Below are positions 1-8,679 of a stretch of 64,000 nucleotides of DNA, in pieces (position 1 is the stretch's first letter; each line of letters begins with the position of its first letter). Position numbers and translations under genes: made by a program. The notes under the pieces were generated by a model, which worked only from the letters and a program-made list of their open reading frames with translations, was not told the DNA's origin and did not search any database. The DNA is from Psychromonas sp. SA13A (GTDB taxonomy: Bacteria > Pseudomonadota > Gammaproteobacteria > Enterobacterales > Psychromonadaceae), in NCBI RefSeq assembly GCF_011378715.1, contig NZ_WTKU01000015.1:40077-104076 (forward strand). Direction: 5' to 3'.

Positions 1-815
1 AAAAATGTGTATAAATTAGTTGTTTGTGAATATGTTTGGTACATCCTATGTACCGCACTTAATGCATGCGCACTTAGTAGTGTTGAAAATGCGATAAGCG
101 CAGGTGGGGCAATAACAAAATAGAAAATAATACGGAGTGCAATAAGTATGCTTGTATTGTTTGAAAGAAGAGACACAGGCAAAATAGTTTTGCTTATTTT
201 ACTGTTAGCAATACGATTGCTTTGGCTTGGTATTTGGTAAGCTAAATACTCGTTAACGCTATTGTCTATTTGCATCTTAGAAGTTACCCCGTGATGGATT
301 AGTGCTTAGTTTAACAAATGCTTTTGTACAAAAATTGATTCATATCAAGTTGCACAGCGATCTCGTAATAAAATTACATTTTTATTTTAAAAAGCCTTTT
401 TTGCTTGAATAATGTACCGATTAAAGTGATATAAATATCACTCTTATTCACTAAATTGTTTAAATTTAACCTTGAAAAGGTAATTTAATTTCAACTTCCT
501 CTCGAACACTCTTGCCATAAGAAGATGTTATCTTAAGAAAATTAATAGCTTATTAAAAAATATTACATAAATAAACTGCTGAATATTTATTGAAATTTAA
601 CTCAACTATTTATTTTTATTAATGTTCGATTATAACTTAGTCAAATGAATCTTAAATATATTTTTGTTATCTTTTTTAGATGCCTCTAATAAATACAAAA
701 AATAGTATATAACCCATGTTTTTGTATGGTTTTTAGCCAAAGGATAAGTCAGTTAAGGTATAATTATTTTTAATAGAATTTCACTAATTTATATCTCTCT
801 AGAAGGAGTTAGTTT
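1..815. other. 815-bp AT-rich gap at window start
   Basis: No long reading frame is visible in this stretch. It holds one small candidate ORF (148-240, listed separately), a short perfect hairpin at about 36-52, and a -10-like TATAAT at 759-764 upstream of the ACT-domain gene, without a convincing -35 at 17 bp. The base composition is strongly AT-rich, as expected for a regulatory or non-coding region. The gene to the left lies outside the window. Confidence 0.6.
148..240 (+). CDS. possible small membrane peptide (30 aa)
   Basis: An ATG at 148 follows a GGAG at 134-137 with about 10 nt spacing and opens a 30-codon frame ending in TAA. The peptide has a charged start (ERRDTGK around residues 6-12), then about 18 hydrophobic residues rich in Leu and Ile and ending near Trp. 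That is the layout of a single-span small membrane protein. I do not recognise a family. A frame this short can arise by chance in AT-rich DNA, so this is only a candidate. Confidence 0.25.
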   Translation: MLVLFERRDTGKIVLLILLLAIRLLWLGIW

Positions 816-1319
816 ATGAACGTACAAATATTAATTACGATCACTGGTATTTACCAACCTGATTTAGTTAAATGCCTTGCAGAAAAAACACATGCATTAA
901 ACGGTAAATGGTTAACCAGCAAAATTAACCATATAGAAGGGTATATGGCTGGATTAATTAAGATTGAATTAGAGCCAGAAAAAGTTGAAACACTTTTAAA
1001 TGGTTTTAAAACCTTACCTCTTCATATCGATTGGGTTGAACTGAAGCGCTTACCGAAAGAAAAGCCTAATCATTTAAATTTATCAATTGATGCGAGAGAT
1101 CGTGCAGGTTTAGTGAATGATATTTCACAAGTGTTAAGTGAAAATAGCGTTAAGGTTGAAAATATGGAGTGCAACAGAATTGGTGTGCCTGACATTGGTG
1201 GTACAGTGTTTACGAGCCACTTTGAAATAGCTGTGTCCGATGCCTTTGACCAGAACCTGTTGATTGCCTCATTACAAGAGATATCTAACGATCTCATTAT
1301 CGATATTAAAGGCTTATAA
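816..1319 (+). CDS. ACT-domain regulator, GcvR-like
   Basis: This 167-residue protein is built from two ACT-type modules. The first spans about residues 4-75 (ITGIYQPDLVKCLAEKT) and the second about 88-165 (DARDRAGLVNDISQVL). Each has the D-x-x-G/D-L-V helix start typical of ACT amino-acid-sensing domains. The two-ACT layout without other domains matches the GcvR family, which in E. coli modulates GcvA at the glycine cleavage promoter. The sequence is divergent, so the regulatory target is inferred only. An AAGGAG ribosome-binding site lies about 9 nt before the ATG. The gene is monocistronic and ends at a strong terminator 100 bp downstream. No gcv genes are nearby. Confidence 0.7.
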   Translation: MNVQILITITGIYQPDLVKCLAEKTHALNGKWLTSKINHIEGYMAGLIKIELEPEKVETLLNGFKTLPLHIDWVELKRLPKEKPNHLNLSIDARDRAGLVNDISQVLSENSVKVENMECNRIGVPDIGGTVFTSHFEIAVSDAFDQNLLIASLQEISNDLIIDIKGL

Positions 1320-1360
1320 ATAACCTTAAAGCTGAAGTTGTATTTTTATGCGAGTCTAGA

Positions 1361-1417
1361 TTGGTTATATAAATATAGGTTGGTCATGCAAATCTAAGTG
1401 GTTATATAAATTTTAGG
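1361..1417. repeat. 19-bp degenerate tandem repeat, three copies
   Basis: Three adjoining units of about 19 bp start at 1361, 1380 and about 1398. They share a TGGT-ATATAAAT-like core, and the first and third are closest. The array lies between the stop codon of the ACT gene and its terminator. No ORF or palindrome explains it. Confidence 0.6.
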
Positions 1418-1421
1418 CATA

Positions 1422-1451
1422 AAAAAGGGCGCTATCAATAGCGCCCTTTTT
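1422..1451 (+). terminator. intrinsic terminator after ACT gene, bidirectional
   Basis: The arms AAAAAGGGCGCTA and TAGCGCCCTTTTT pair around a 4-nt loop. There is a T-run on the plus strand and a matching A-run on the left. It can therefore serve the plus-strand ACT gene and the convergent DUF3360 gene. Confidence 0.9.
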
Positions 1452-1533
1452 GTTTCATCTTTTAACAAAGCTAGTAGGTTAAATAAAGTTATTATGTTTA
1501 ATAAATACTAATCCTATCAGCGTCTAATATTAC

Positions 1534-3054
1534 TTATAATAAAGATGGTAGGCCGTATTGTTTCTCGAACATACCTACTGCTAACATAGCAATAAAACAA
1601 ACCACTAATACTGAACCCGGTATAATAATCTTATCTAAAAATGATAGACGTTTAGCGCGTTCCTTATCTCCAATTAAACCGTTGTTATCCAATAACATGG
1701 TTAATGCCCAAGCAAGTACAGGATTAAATACTGCAGCAGTAAAGATGCAAATACCAGCAGCTTGTGAGTCTTTGGTGTTTTTAATCATTTGCATACCAGC
1801 TTCTAGTAAGGGTAAAAAAACACCAACTAATAAAGCAATACGCATTACTGGTGGCCATACTGCGATGTCCATTGGGAAGCCTAGAAATGCAATTAACATT
1901 ACTAAGCTGCCTAATATAATTGAACCCGCTGGAATAGGGCGTTTAGCAATCGCCGCAGGGATCATATAAGTTCCCCATGAAGAGGTGATGTTACCACCAC
2001 CCACTGCAGTACCAACCATTTGACGGACTGAACACATGGTCATCGTATCGTCCACATCCATTAATACATTTTCAGTCTTTTTTGGGTAGTTTAATTCTTG
2101 AAAAATACGGTGTCCTAAGAAGTCCGGTGACCACATCGCTACGGCTAAAATTGCAAAAGGTAATGAGGCAATGAAGTGTTCAAGGTTTGGTAAACCTAAC
2201 ATCCAACCTTCAGTAGTGCTTCCCCACCAGTAAACAGGGTTTAAATTAGGTAGTCCCATTTCTGTTTCGAAGGTTAGGTTAAAGCCTGCCCCGAGTGCTA
2301 GCGCGATCAATAACCCTGTAATTGCACAAGCTGGAATAGCTAACCAACGTTTGTTAATTTTTGCAAGGAAAGCATAAAGAATGATATTTGTTGCTAATAC
2401 AACTAAGCCAACATATCCCATACTACCTGCTGCAACATCTGCAGATTGTAACCCTTTAGCCCAGTCTTGAACTTGACCTATTTGACTGAATGCACCAGTA
2501 AACCCAAGGAACACCAGTAACCCACCTGCTACGCCTTCTCCGGTTAAATTAACCAGTTTAGATCCACCTTTAAAGTAGCTGAGCAATAAACCAAATACAC
2601 CGAGTAAGATAGCTAAAGCAAGTGGGTGAGCACCCGCTAATGCAATTGCACCGATTAACGGGATCATTGGACCATGGTTACCCGCTAGGTTGGCTTTAGG
2701 GTTAACAAAGCCCGAAGCAACAATACAAAATAAAAAGGCGGGGATAAGCATTTCAACTCGCGCCACTTCGATAGCAAAATCTTTACCTAAAGTGATGTGC
2801 GCCCATTGCTCTGTTAAACCATCAGCCCAAGACATCATTACCGCAGAGTACATTGCGATGATGCCGATGGTACCTGCTACAGCGGGTACTAAATCTTCCC
2901 ATTCGAAGCGGAAATCTCGGCCGGGTAGATTTAACCCGTAACGGCGAGGTTTCATTATCTGTAATTCGTGATCCAAATAATCAGACCGTGTTGCAAACTC
3001 GCTTGCGGGTTTATGCAGCTCGCTATAGCTTTTAGTTTGTTTATCAGTTGGCAT
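1534..3054 (-). CDS. DUF3360 family polytopic membrane protein, putative transporter
   Basis: This 506-residue protein has about 10-12 hydrophobic spans separated by short loops. The stretch FNPVLAWALTMLLDNN and the TGEGVAGGLLVFLGFTGAFSQ region recall the glycine-rich spans of SulP/NCS2-like permeases. Overall length and character fit the DUF3360 family found in marine gammaproteobacteria, whose substrate is not known. The hydrophilic N-terminus (about 45 residues) ends in LPGRDFRFEW, just before the first span. The ATG follows an AGGGAG about 10 nt upstream. The gene stands alone. An FNR-like palindrome lies about 155 bp upstream (3209-3222), which hints at oxygen-responsive control. Membrane location is certain, and transport function is inferred from topology. 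Confidence 0.75.
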   Translation of the reverse strand: MPTDKQTKSYSELHKPASEFATRSDYLDHELQIMKPRRYGLNLPGRDFRFEWEDLVPAVAGTIGIIAMYSAVMMSWADGLTEQWAHITLGKDFAIEVARVEMLIPAFLFCIVASGFVNPKANLAGNHGPMIPLIGAIALAGAHPLALAILLGVFGLLLSYFKGGSKLVNLTGEGVAGGLLVFLGFTGAFSQIGQVQDWAKGLQSADVAAGSMGYVGLVVLATNIILYAFLAKINKRWLAIPACAITGLLIALALGAGFNLTFETEMGLPNLNPVYWWGSTTEGWMLGLPNLEHFIASLPFAILAVAMWSPDFLGHRIFQELNYPKKTENVLMDVDDTMTMCSVRQMVGTAVGGGNITSSWGTYMIPAAIAKRPIPAGSIILGSLVMLIAFLGFPMDIAVWPPVMRIALLVGVFLPLLEAGMQMIKNTKDSQAAGICIFTAAVFNPVLAWALTMLLDNNGLIGDKERAKRLSFLDKIIIPGSVLVVCFIAMLAVGMFEKQYGLPSLL

Positions 3055-3507
3055 TGAGGAGGTACTCCCTTACTCTGGTTAAATTTAAAATTCGTTAATT
3101 TAGTGCTAAATAAGCGCTGATATCATTTTGTCAGCGGTTATGGAATGGGTTAATTATGCATCGATAATTTAATATAGCTTAGCTTAACCAAAGTGAGTAA
3201 AAAATCGCTTGATCTGGATCAGAAGAGTTCTCATGCTGAAATTAAATTACAAAAAAATGAGGTATTTCCATTAATACCCCGCTAATAACTTACTTATAGC
3301 CGTATTTTTGATAATTAATTGCGTATTTAACTTACATGATAGAGGAAAGGTGTAAGAAATATAGGTGTAAAACTCGAAATGCATAATAGAAGTTATAAAA
3401 AAATGTTGGCTTTAATAACTTCTATACTTGCTTATAGATTGATGTTCAGAGCCTATATTCTAGGGCATAGCTCCGGAATTATATTTCAAGTTATATTTAG
3501 AAGTTGG
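3055..3507. other. 453-bp gap between DUF3360 gene and fldB
   Basis: No gene is visible here. The gap holds the promoter side of the DUF3360 gene, including the FNR-like site at 3209-3222. It also holds a 10-bp inverted repeat, with arms TAGAAGTTAT at 3387-3396 and ATAACTTCTA at 3415-3424 and an 18-nt loop. That repeat lies downstream of fldB and could act as a weak terminator, although no T-run follows. Confidence 0.5.
3209..3222. promoter_or_regulatory. FNR-like binding site
   Basis: TTGATCTGGATCAG matches the FNR/Anr consensus TTGAT-N4-ATCAA at nine of ten fixed positions. It lies about 155 bp upstream of the DUF3360 start and is the only such match I noticed nearby. Placement is compatible with regulation of that gene but is farther upstream than usual. 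Confidence 0.35.
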
Positions 3508-4026
3508 CTATAGTAGATCTTGCATCTCTTCTAGTATTTGTAAGCACCAATCACTGATACGTTGGTCACTTAGTTCATATTGAGTATCTTCATCAATCGC
3601 TAATCCGACAAAATATTGTTTATCTTCGGTTAATGCTTTTGATGCCTCAAAGTCATATCCTTCAATGGGCCAATAACCGATGAATTTAGGATGTTGGGGT
3701 AATAATTTGTCGTGCAACATACCAACTGCATCAATAAACCACTCACTGTAACCATTTTGGTCACCCAATCCGAATAGCGCAACTATTTTGCCATTAACAT
3801 TAAGGCCGTCGATTTGATCCCATAACTTACCCCAATCCTCTTGAAGTTCACCATAATCCCAAGTAGAAATGCCTAAAATAACAATGTCATAATCATTTAT
3901 CTTGCTTAAACCGTCATCTTTTATGTTAAATATGTCTACTAATGATTCACCTAGCTCTGCTTGAATCTTTTCTGCAGCAATTTCTGTATAACAAGTACTA
4001 GAACCATAAAATAAACCGATTTTCAT
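3508..4026 (-). CDS. fldB: flavodoxin 2 (FldB)
   Basis: This long-chain flavodoxin (172 aa) is an FMN-binding electron carrier in the cytoplasm. The N-terminal [14 protein letters not shown] (residues 9-22) is the phosphate-binding loop. It carries the STCYTE variant characteristic of FldB rather than Fld[14 protein letters not shown] around 54-66 and the [14 protein letters not shown] region around 87-100 are the two isoalloxazine-stacking loops. Length matches E. coli FldB. The start has an AAAGGT five bases upstream. It is divergent from xerD, the same arrangement as fldB<>xerD-dsbC-recJ in enterobacteria, which strongly supports the identification. The gene ends before a 450-bp gap. Confidence 0.93.
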   Translation of the reverse strand: MKIGLFYGSSTCYTEIAAEKIQAELGESLVDIFNIKDDGLSKINDYDIVILGISTWDYGELQEDWGKLWDQIDGLNVNGKIVALFGLGDQNGYSEWFIDAVGMLHDKLLPQHPKFIGYWPIEGYDFEASKALTEDKQYFVGLAIDEDTQYELSDQRISDWCLQILEEMQDLL

Positions 4027-4082
4027 AAGTGACCTTTGAATAAAAATATAAGAGGCGCTAATTTACCGTTAAGGCCGTTGGA

Positions 4083-4979
4083 ATGGAAGTATTAAGCATC
4101 GAACAATTTTTAGATTCACTTTGGTTAGAGCGTGGTCTATCAAAAAATACGCTAGACTCTTACCGCCATGATTTAAGTTTGGTGGAGGGATATTTACAAA
4201 AACAAGAAATCACCTTAAGTGAGGCCAGCGCTATTGATTTGAGTGATTATTTTGATGCACGTTTACAGGGTGAAATTGATTATAAGAATACCTCTACGGC
4301 ACGATTAATGAGTGCGGTTAGGCGTTATTATCAATATTTATGCCGTGAAAAAATGCGCGAAGATGACCCAAGTGCAAAACTAGAAAGTCCTAAAATTGTC
4401 AAACCCCTGCCTAAATCATTATCTGAATCTGAAGTTGATGCATTACTTTCCGCCCCGGAGCTGAACGACCCTGTGCAATTTCGTGATAAAGCCATGTTAG
4501 AAGTTTTATATGCAACGGGGTTGCGTGTTACTGAATTAGTGGGCTTGACCATGGAAGAAATTAACTTACAACAGGGAGTGATAAGAGTCACTGGTAAAGG
4601 TAATAAAACACGCTTAGTGCCATTAGGAGAGGAGTCTGTTTATTGGCTAGAACGTTATATTGAAGAGATGCGACCGACTTTATTATCAGGCCAAAGTAGC
4701 GATGTCTTGTTTCCTAGCCGTCGTGGAACGCAAATGGTTAGACAAACCTTTTGGCACCGTATTAAGTATTATGCACAGCTAGCGGGAATTGATAAAGAGG
4801 CGTTGTCGCCACATGTTTTACGCCATGCATTCGCAACACATTTATTGAACTATGGAGCTGACTTACGGGTCGTACAGATGCTATTGGGGCATAGTGACCT
4901 ATCAACTACTCAAATTTATACTCATATAGCAAAAGATAGACTAAAAAGTTTACATAGTGAACATCACCCTCGCGCTTAG
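4083..4979 (+). CDS. xerD: site-specific tyrosine recombinase XerD
   Basis: XerD partners XerC at the dif site to resolve chromosome dimers at division. The 298-residue length equals that of E. coli XerD. All six catalytic positions fall at the classical numbers: R148 (ATGLRVTEL), K172 (TGKGNK), H244 and R247 (HVLRH), H270 (LLGHSD) and the nucleophile Y279 (TQIYTH). Residues 1-105 form the SAM-like core-binding domain. It is the first gene of an apparent xerD-dsbC-recJ unit and is divergent from fldB with a 56-bp gap. The ATG is chosen from full-length agreement with the family. The ribosome-binding site is weak (AAGG about 8 nt upstream). Confidence 0.96.
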   Translation: MEVLSIEQFLDSLWLERGLSKNTLDSYRHDLSLVEGYLQKQEITLSEASAIDLSDYFDARLQGEIDYKNTSTARLMSAVRRYYQYLCREKMREDDPSAKLESPKIVKPLPKSLSESEVDALLSAPELNDPVQFRDKAMLEVLYATGLRVTELVGLTMEEINLQQGVIRVTGKGNKTRLVPLGEESVYWLERYIEEMRPTLLSGQSSDVLFPSRRGTQMVRQTFWHRIKYYAQLAGIDKEALSPHVLRHAFATHLLNYGADLRVVQMLLGHSDLSTTQIYTHIAKDRLKSLHSEHHPRA

Positions 4980-5084
4980 TCTCATAACTTAATATACATA
5001 ATAAGAATGGCTGTAATTAACATTCACTTTATGTTTTAAGATAGGCATAATCGAGTACTATAATTTTATTTTCGGGAATTTATA

Positions 5085-5837
5085 ATGTCCATATTAAAGG
5101 CTAAAAAAAGTGTAATCACATTCGTAGTGAGCATGTTGTTAAGTGCCAGTAGCTTTGCTGCCGTTTCAAATCAAGTCCATGATTTATTAACTAAAAAGCT
5201 AGAATCATTACAAGTCGATGCACAATCGATTACTGAGTCGCCTATTAAGGGGCTTTATGAGGTAGTGAGTGAAGGGGCTATCTATTATTTAAGTGAAGAC
5301 GGACAGTTTTTAATCAGCGGTAGTATTTACGATACTAATAATGGAATGAAAAATATTACTGCTACCAAAGTATCTGACATTCGCCGCGAAAATTCAGCTG
5401 AGCAATTTGCAGAGATTAAAAGCTTCGAAAAAGACATGATTGTCTATAAAGCGGCTAACGAAAAATATGTTGTTACGGCATTTACCGATACAAGTTGTCC
5501 ATATTGCCAAAAATTGCACGCAGAGATTGCCGATTATAATAAATTAGGTATCACTATCCGTTACTTAGCTTTTCCTCGTGGAGGAGAAAGATCTAATGCT
5601 TACCGTAAGATGGTTTCAATCTGGTGTGCTGATGACCCTAAGTCAGCAATGGACGATGAAAAAAGTAATCGCTCAATTAAATCATTATCTTGCGACAATA
5701 CTGTAATTGATCAATACAATTTAGGTGTTTCACTAGGCATTACTGGTACACCTACTTTGTTTTTAGAAGATGGTACTGCGATGCCAGGTTACTTACCTGC
5801 AGACCGTTTACTTCAAGCAATACAAGAAAAAATTTAG
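5085..5837 (+). CDS. dsbC: periplasmic disulfide isomerase DsbC
   Basis: DsbC reshuffles wrong disulfides in the periplasm and is kept reduced by DsbD. A Sec signal peptide covers residues 1-25 (hydrophobic ITFVVSMLLS, cleavage after SSFA-A). The N-terminal dimerisation region follows to about residue 85. The thioredoxin domain then carries the active site C138-P-Y-C141. A second cysteine pair near 177 and 199 matches the structural disulfide of E. coli DsbC. The cis-proline loop TGTPTLF lies near residue 223. Length (250 aa) is normal. The gene lies 105 bp after xerD and 69 bp before recJ, in the conserved order. Confidence 0.95.
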   Translation: MSILKAKKSVITFVVSMLLSASSFAAVSNQVHDLLTKKLESLQVDAQSITESPIKGLYEVVSEGAIYYLSEDGQFLISGSIYDTNNGMKNITATKVSDIRRENSAEQFAEIKSFEKDMIVYKAANEKYVVTAFTDTSCPYCQKLHAEIADYNKLGITIRYLAFPRGGERSNAYRKMVSIWCADDPKSAMDDEKSNRSIKSLSCDNTVIDQYNLGVSLGITGTPTLFLEDGTAMPGYLPADRLLQAIQEKI

Positions 5838-5869
5838 ACTAATACTTCTGCTATTGTCTGTTTCATAAT

Positions 5870-5906
5870 AAACTGCATTGATAATCCAATATCGTGCAGT
5901 TTTTTT
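5870..5906 (+). terminator. terminator-like hairpin ending at the recJ start codon
   Basis: AAACTGCA (5870-5877) pairs with TGCAGTTT (5895-5902), with a smaller inner stem GAT/ATC. It is followed by TTTT and then at once by the ATG of recJ at 5907. It has the form of an intrinsic terminator for dsbC, yet it occupies the whole recJ leader and leaves no room for a Shine-Dalgarno sequence. Confidence 0.6.
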
Positions 5907-7637
5907 ATGTCTTCAGAAACACCAAAAACACAAGTTCAACAACGCCTTCAGCATGATACTAGCCTGCTATCATTATCTTGCTCTCCATTATTAACTAAGC
6001 TTTATGCTAACCGTGGCATTACTGCCGACAGCGAGTTAGATAACAGCACCAAAACACTCATTCATGCTAATCAATTGAAAGGTATGGCGACTGCTTGTGA
6101 GTTGTTATATCAAGCTTATTTAGATAGTAAAAAAATAATTATTGTGGGCGATTTTGATGCCGATGGTGCAACTAGCACCGCCTTGAGCGTTTTATCGCTT
6201 CGTGCTTTAGGGTTTCAACATGTTGATTATTTAATTCCTAACCGTTTCGATTATGGCTATGGTTTAAGCCCTGAAATTGTAGATTTAGCTGCACAGCAAG
6301 GTGCTCAATTGTTGATGACAGTGGATAACGGTATTTCGAGTATTAGTGGTGTGGCTCATGCTAAAGATTTAGGCATTGAAGTATTAGTGACTGACCATCA
6401 TCTTCCTGGGGAGGAAACACCGGTTGCCGATGCTATTGTTAATCCGAATCAAATCGGTTGTCAGTTCCCCAGTAAAAACTTAGCAGGTGTGGGAGTTGCT
6501 TTTTATGTCATGTTGGCGTTGCGCTCTTTGATGCAGGAAAAGGGCTGTTTCACCGATTTTGCTGCGCCTAATTTAGCTAACTTTCTAGATATTGTTGCGT
6601 TAGGCACCGTTGCTGATGTGGTTAAATTAGATGCAAATAATCGAACTTTAGTGCATCAAGGGTTAGCACGTATTCGTGCTGGGTTCTGCCGACCGGGTAT
6701 TAGTGCGCTTATTCAAGTGGCAAAACGTAATCAACAACAATTAGTTGCTACGGATTTAGGTTTTTCATTAGGGCCTAGACTTAACGCGGCGGGACGTTTG
6801 GATGAAATGAGTCATGGCGTTGAATTGCTGTTATGCGATGATTATTTACGTGCGAATACGTTGGCTTCTGAGTTAGATGCACTAAATCTCTCACGCAGAG
6901 AGATAGAACAAAGCATGCAGCAGGAAGCGATGCTGAGCTTGCAAAAATTATCGATTGATCAAAATAACTTACCCTTGGCATTATGTTTGTTTGAGGCTGA
7001 CTGGCATCAAGGTGTTATTGGTCTGGTGGCTTCTCGCATCAAAGAAAAATATTACCGTCCTACCTTTGCTTTTGCCCGTGCAAATGGCGGTGAGATCAAA
7101 GGTTCTGCTCGTTCTATTCCTGGCGTACATATTCGCGATATGCTGGACTTAGTTGATAAAACTCTGCCCGGCGTTATTTTAAAGTTTGGTGGTCATGCTA
7201 TGGCTGCAGGATTGAGTATGTTAGAAAAAGATTTTGATCTGTTTAATGATACGCTAAATGCCATTTTAAAAGCGCAAGTGGATGAGGATTTATTAAATAA
7301 CGTTATTTTATCAGACGGACAATTATCCTCTGAGCAGTTTGACTTGAGTATTGCTCAAGAGTTGCGTGATGCAGGACCGTGGGGACAAGGGTTCCCCGCG
7401 CCTATTTTTGATGGAGTCTTTGCATTAAAGCAACAGCGAATTGTAGGGCAAAAACATTTAAAAATGGTGTTACAGCAGGGGGATAAATTAATTGACGCCA
7501 TTGCCTTTAACATTGACCCTGAAGCTTGGCCTGATTTGTCAGTAAAAGAGGTTTTTTGTGTTTATAGTTTAGATGTTAATGAATTTAGAGGGCAGAGAAC
7601 TGTGCAGTTATTAGTACAATTGTTACAACCAAAATGA
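5907..7637 (+). CDS. recJ: single-strand-specific 5'-3' exonuclease RecJ
   Basis: RecJ degrades single-stranded DNA from 5' ends in RecF-pathway repair, mismatch repair and stalled-fork processing. The 576-residue protein shows the DHH phosphoesterase motifs: GDFDADG at 81-87 (motif I), TVDNG near 138-142 (motif II) and TDHHLPG at 162-168 (motif III). A motif IV region (NPNQIGCQFPSKNLAGVGVAFYV) follows. The DHHA1 signature FGGHAMAAG lies near 424-432, followed by the C-terminal OB fold. The ATG at 5907 sits directly after the T-run of a terminator-like hairpin and has no visible Shine-Dalgarno sequence. The first downstream in-frame ATG would remove part of the conserved N-terminus. The prfB-lysS genes that follow recJ in E. 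coli are absent here. Confidence 0.95.
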   Translation: MSSETPKTQVQQRLQHDTSLLSLSCSPLLTKLYANRGITADSELDNSTKTLIHANQLKGMATACELLYQAYLDSKKIIIVGDFDADGATSTALSVLSLRALGFQHVDYLIPNRFDYGYGLSPEIVDLAAQQGAQLLMTVDNGISSISGVAHAKDLGIEVLVTDHHLPGEETPVADAIVNPNQIGCQFPSKNLAGVGVAFYVMLALRSLMQEKGCFTDFAAPNLANFLDIVALGTVADVVKLDANNRTLVHQGLARIRAGFCRPGISALIQVAKRNQQQLVATDLGFSLGPRLNAAGRLDEMSHGVELLLCDDYLRANTLASELDALNLSRREIEQSMQQEAMLSLQKLSIDQNNLPLALCLFEADWHQGVIGLVASRIKEKYYRPTFAFARANGGEIKGSARSIPGVHIRDMLDLVDKTLPGVILKFGGHAMAAGLSMLEKDFDLFNDTLNAILKAQVDEDLLNNVILSDGQLSSEQFDLSIAQELRDAGPWGQGFPAPIFDGVFALKQQRIVGQKHLKMVLQQGDKLIDAIAFNIDPEAWPDLSVKEVFCVYSLDVNEFRGQRTVQLLVQLLQPK

Positions 7638-7689
7638 CCAGAATAATAGCAGCACTAATTTAAATGACATTTAACAGGGTTTAAGAGAC

Positions 7690-7725
7690 GATAATCAAAA
7701 GGTAAGTCATCACCTTTTGATTATT
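7690..7725. terminator. hairpin between convergent recJ and trmL
   Basis: The 13-bp arms ATAATCAAAAGGT (7691-7703) and ACCTTTTGATTAT (7712-7724) pair perfectly around an 8-nt loop. No long T-run follows on either strand. It is probably a shared terminator for the two convergent genes, judged by position and stability. Confidence 0.6.
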
Positions 7726-7774
7726 ACACAATTATTACACTATTATTACATGACTATTACAACATTATTTAGAT
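7720..7774. repeat. 11-bp tandem repeat, about five copies
   Basis: Units of 11 bp start at 7720, 7731, 7742, 7753 and 7764, each built on ATTATTACA followed by two variable bases. The last unit is degraded. The array follows the recJ/trmL hairpin and ends close to the trmL stop codon. Unit length is near one helical turn. Confidence 0.65.
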
Positions 7775-7799
7775 TCAAATATTAAGTGCTAACTTACTA

Positions 7800-8264
7800 T
7801 TATACTGCGCCCGGAAAATCTAGTTGGCGCCACGCTTCATAAACAAAAACAGACACCGCATTGGATAGATTCATAGAACGGCTATCGGCTTTCATTGGAA
7901 TACGTAATTTTTGCTGTAAGGGTAAAGCATCTAATATCGATGCTGGTAATCCTCGTGTTTCTGGGCCAAATAACAAAACATCACCATCTTGAAAATTTGC
8001 ATTATGATGGTAGGTAGTTGTTTTGGTTGTACAAGCCAGTAAACGTTTACCTTCTATTACTTTTAAGAAACTATCAAAATCTTTATGCAAATGTACATTG
8101 GTCAACTCGTGATAATCTAACCCTGCACGTCTTACTTTTTTTTCATCTAAGTCAAAACCGAGCGGTTCAATTAAATGCAATACACATCCTGTATTGGCAC
8201 ATAGGCGAATAATATTACCAGTATTAGGTGGGATCTCTGGTTCGTACAATGCAACTTCAATCAT
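7800..8264 (-). CDS. trmL: tRNA (cytidine(34)-2'-O)-methyltransferase TrmL
   Basis: TrmL methylates the 2'-O of the wobble base in tRNA-Leu isoacceptors using S-adenosylmethionine. The 154-residue minimal SPOUT methyltransferase shows the N-terminal [20 protein letters not shown] (residues 7-26). It also has the knotted SAM site [11 protein letters not shown] around 97-107 and [22 protein letters not shown] around 122-143. Length matches E. coli TrmL (157 aa). It is monocistronic and convergent with recJ, with a large upstream gap. Confidence 0.94.
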   Translation of the reverse strand: MIEVALYEPEIPPNTGNIIRLCANTGCVLHLIEPLGFDLDEKKVRRAGLDYHELTNVHLHKDFDSFLKVIEGKRLLACTTKTTTYHHNANFQDGDVLLFGPETRGLPASILDALPLQQKLRIPMKADSRSMNLSNAVSVFVYEAWRQLDFPGAV

Positions 8265-8679
8265 TTTTTTACTCTACTGTTATTGATATTAACGCCAATA
8301 AATAACTGATCAATTTATTTGAAAAAATAGTCTAGGATTTTGAGGAACCTTCACAAAATGCCATAAAAAATAGGGAGTCATGTTTAAAGACTCTCTACTT
8401 GCTGCTAACTATTTTTACCGTCTATTGGTGATCACTTCTTAACGTAATGGAATTTTATGAGCAATGATAAATGCATAAGAGCGCTATTTATCTAAACTTG
8501 AATTCAAATAAAAAGTGTACCACTTTACTGAGGATAATCAGATAGGATTAATAAAAGATTTTTGTTGAACCATAACTGCTATATCGCAACAAGGGCAACT
8601 TTGCCCTCACTGGTATTCGCGCAGTTACAATATGATGTAATGACGACTTTGATACAGAGTATTGCATGGGGTGATTATA
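8265..8679. other. 415-bp gap between trmL and cpxR-like gene
   Basis: No gene is supported here. One terminator-like hairpin on the minus strand is listed separately. The rest is AT-rich and unremarkable. A 63-codon open frame starting at 8562 overlaps the regulator gene and has no ribosome-binding site, so I do not call it. Confidence 0.5.
8360..8396 (-). terminator. possible terminator for cpxR-like gene
   Basis: Read leftward, GAGAGTC pairs with GACTCCC (one G-U pair in the RNA) around a 9-nt loop and is followed by TATTTTTTATGG. It lies about 280 bp after the regulator stop codon and before trmL. Confidence 0.4.
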
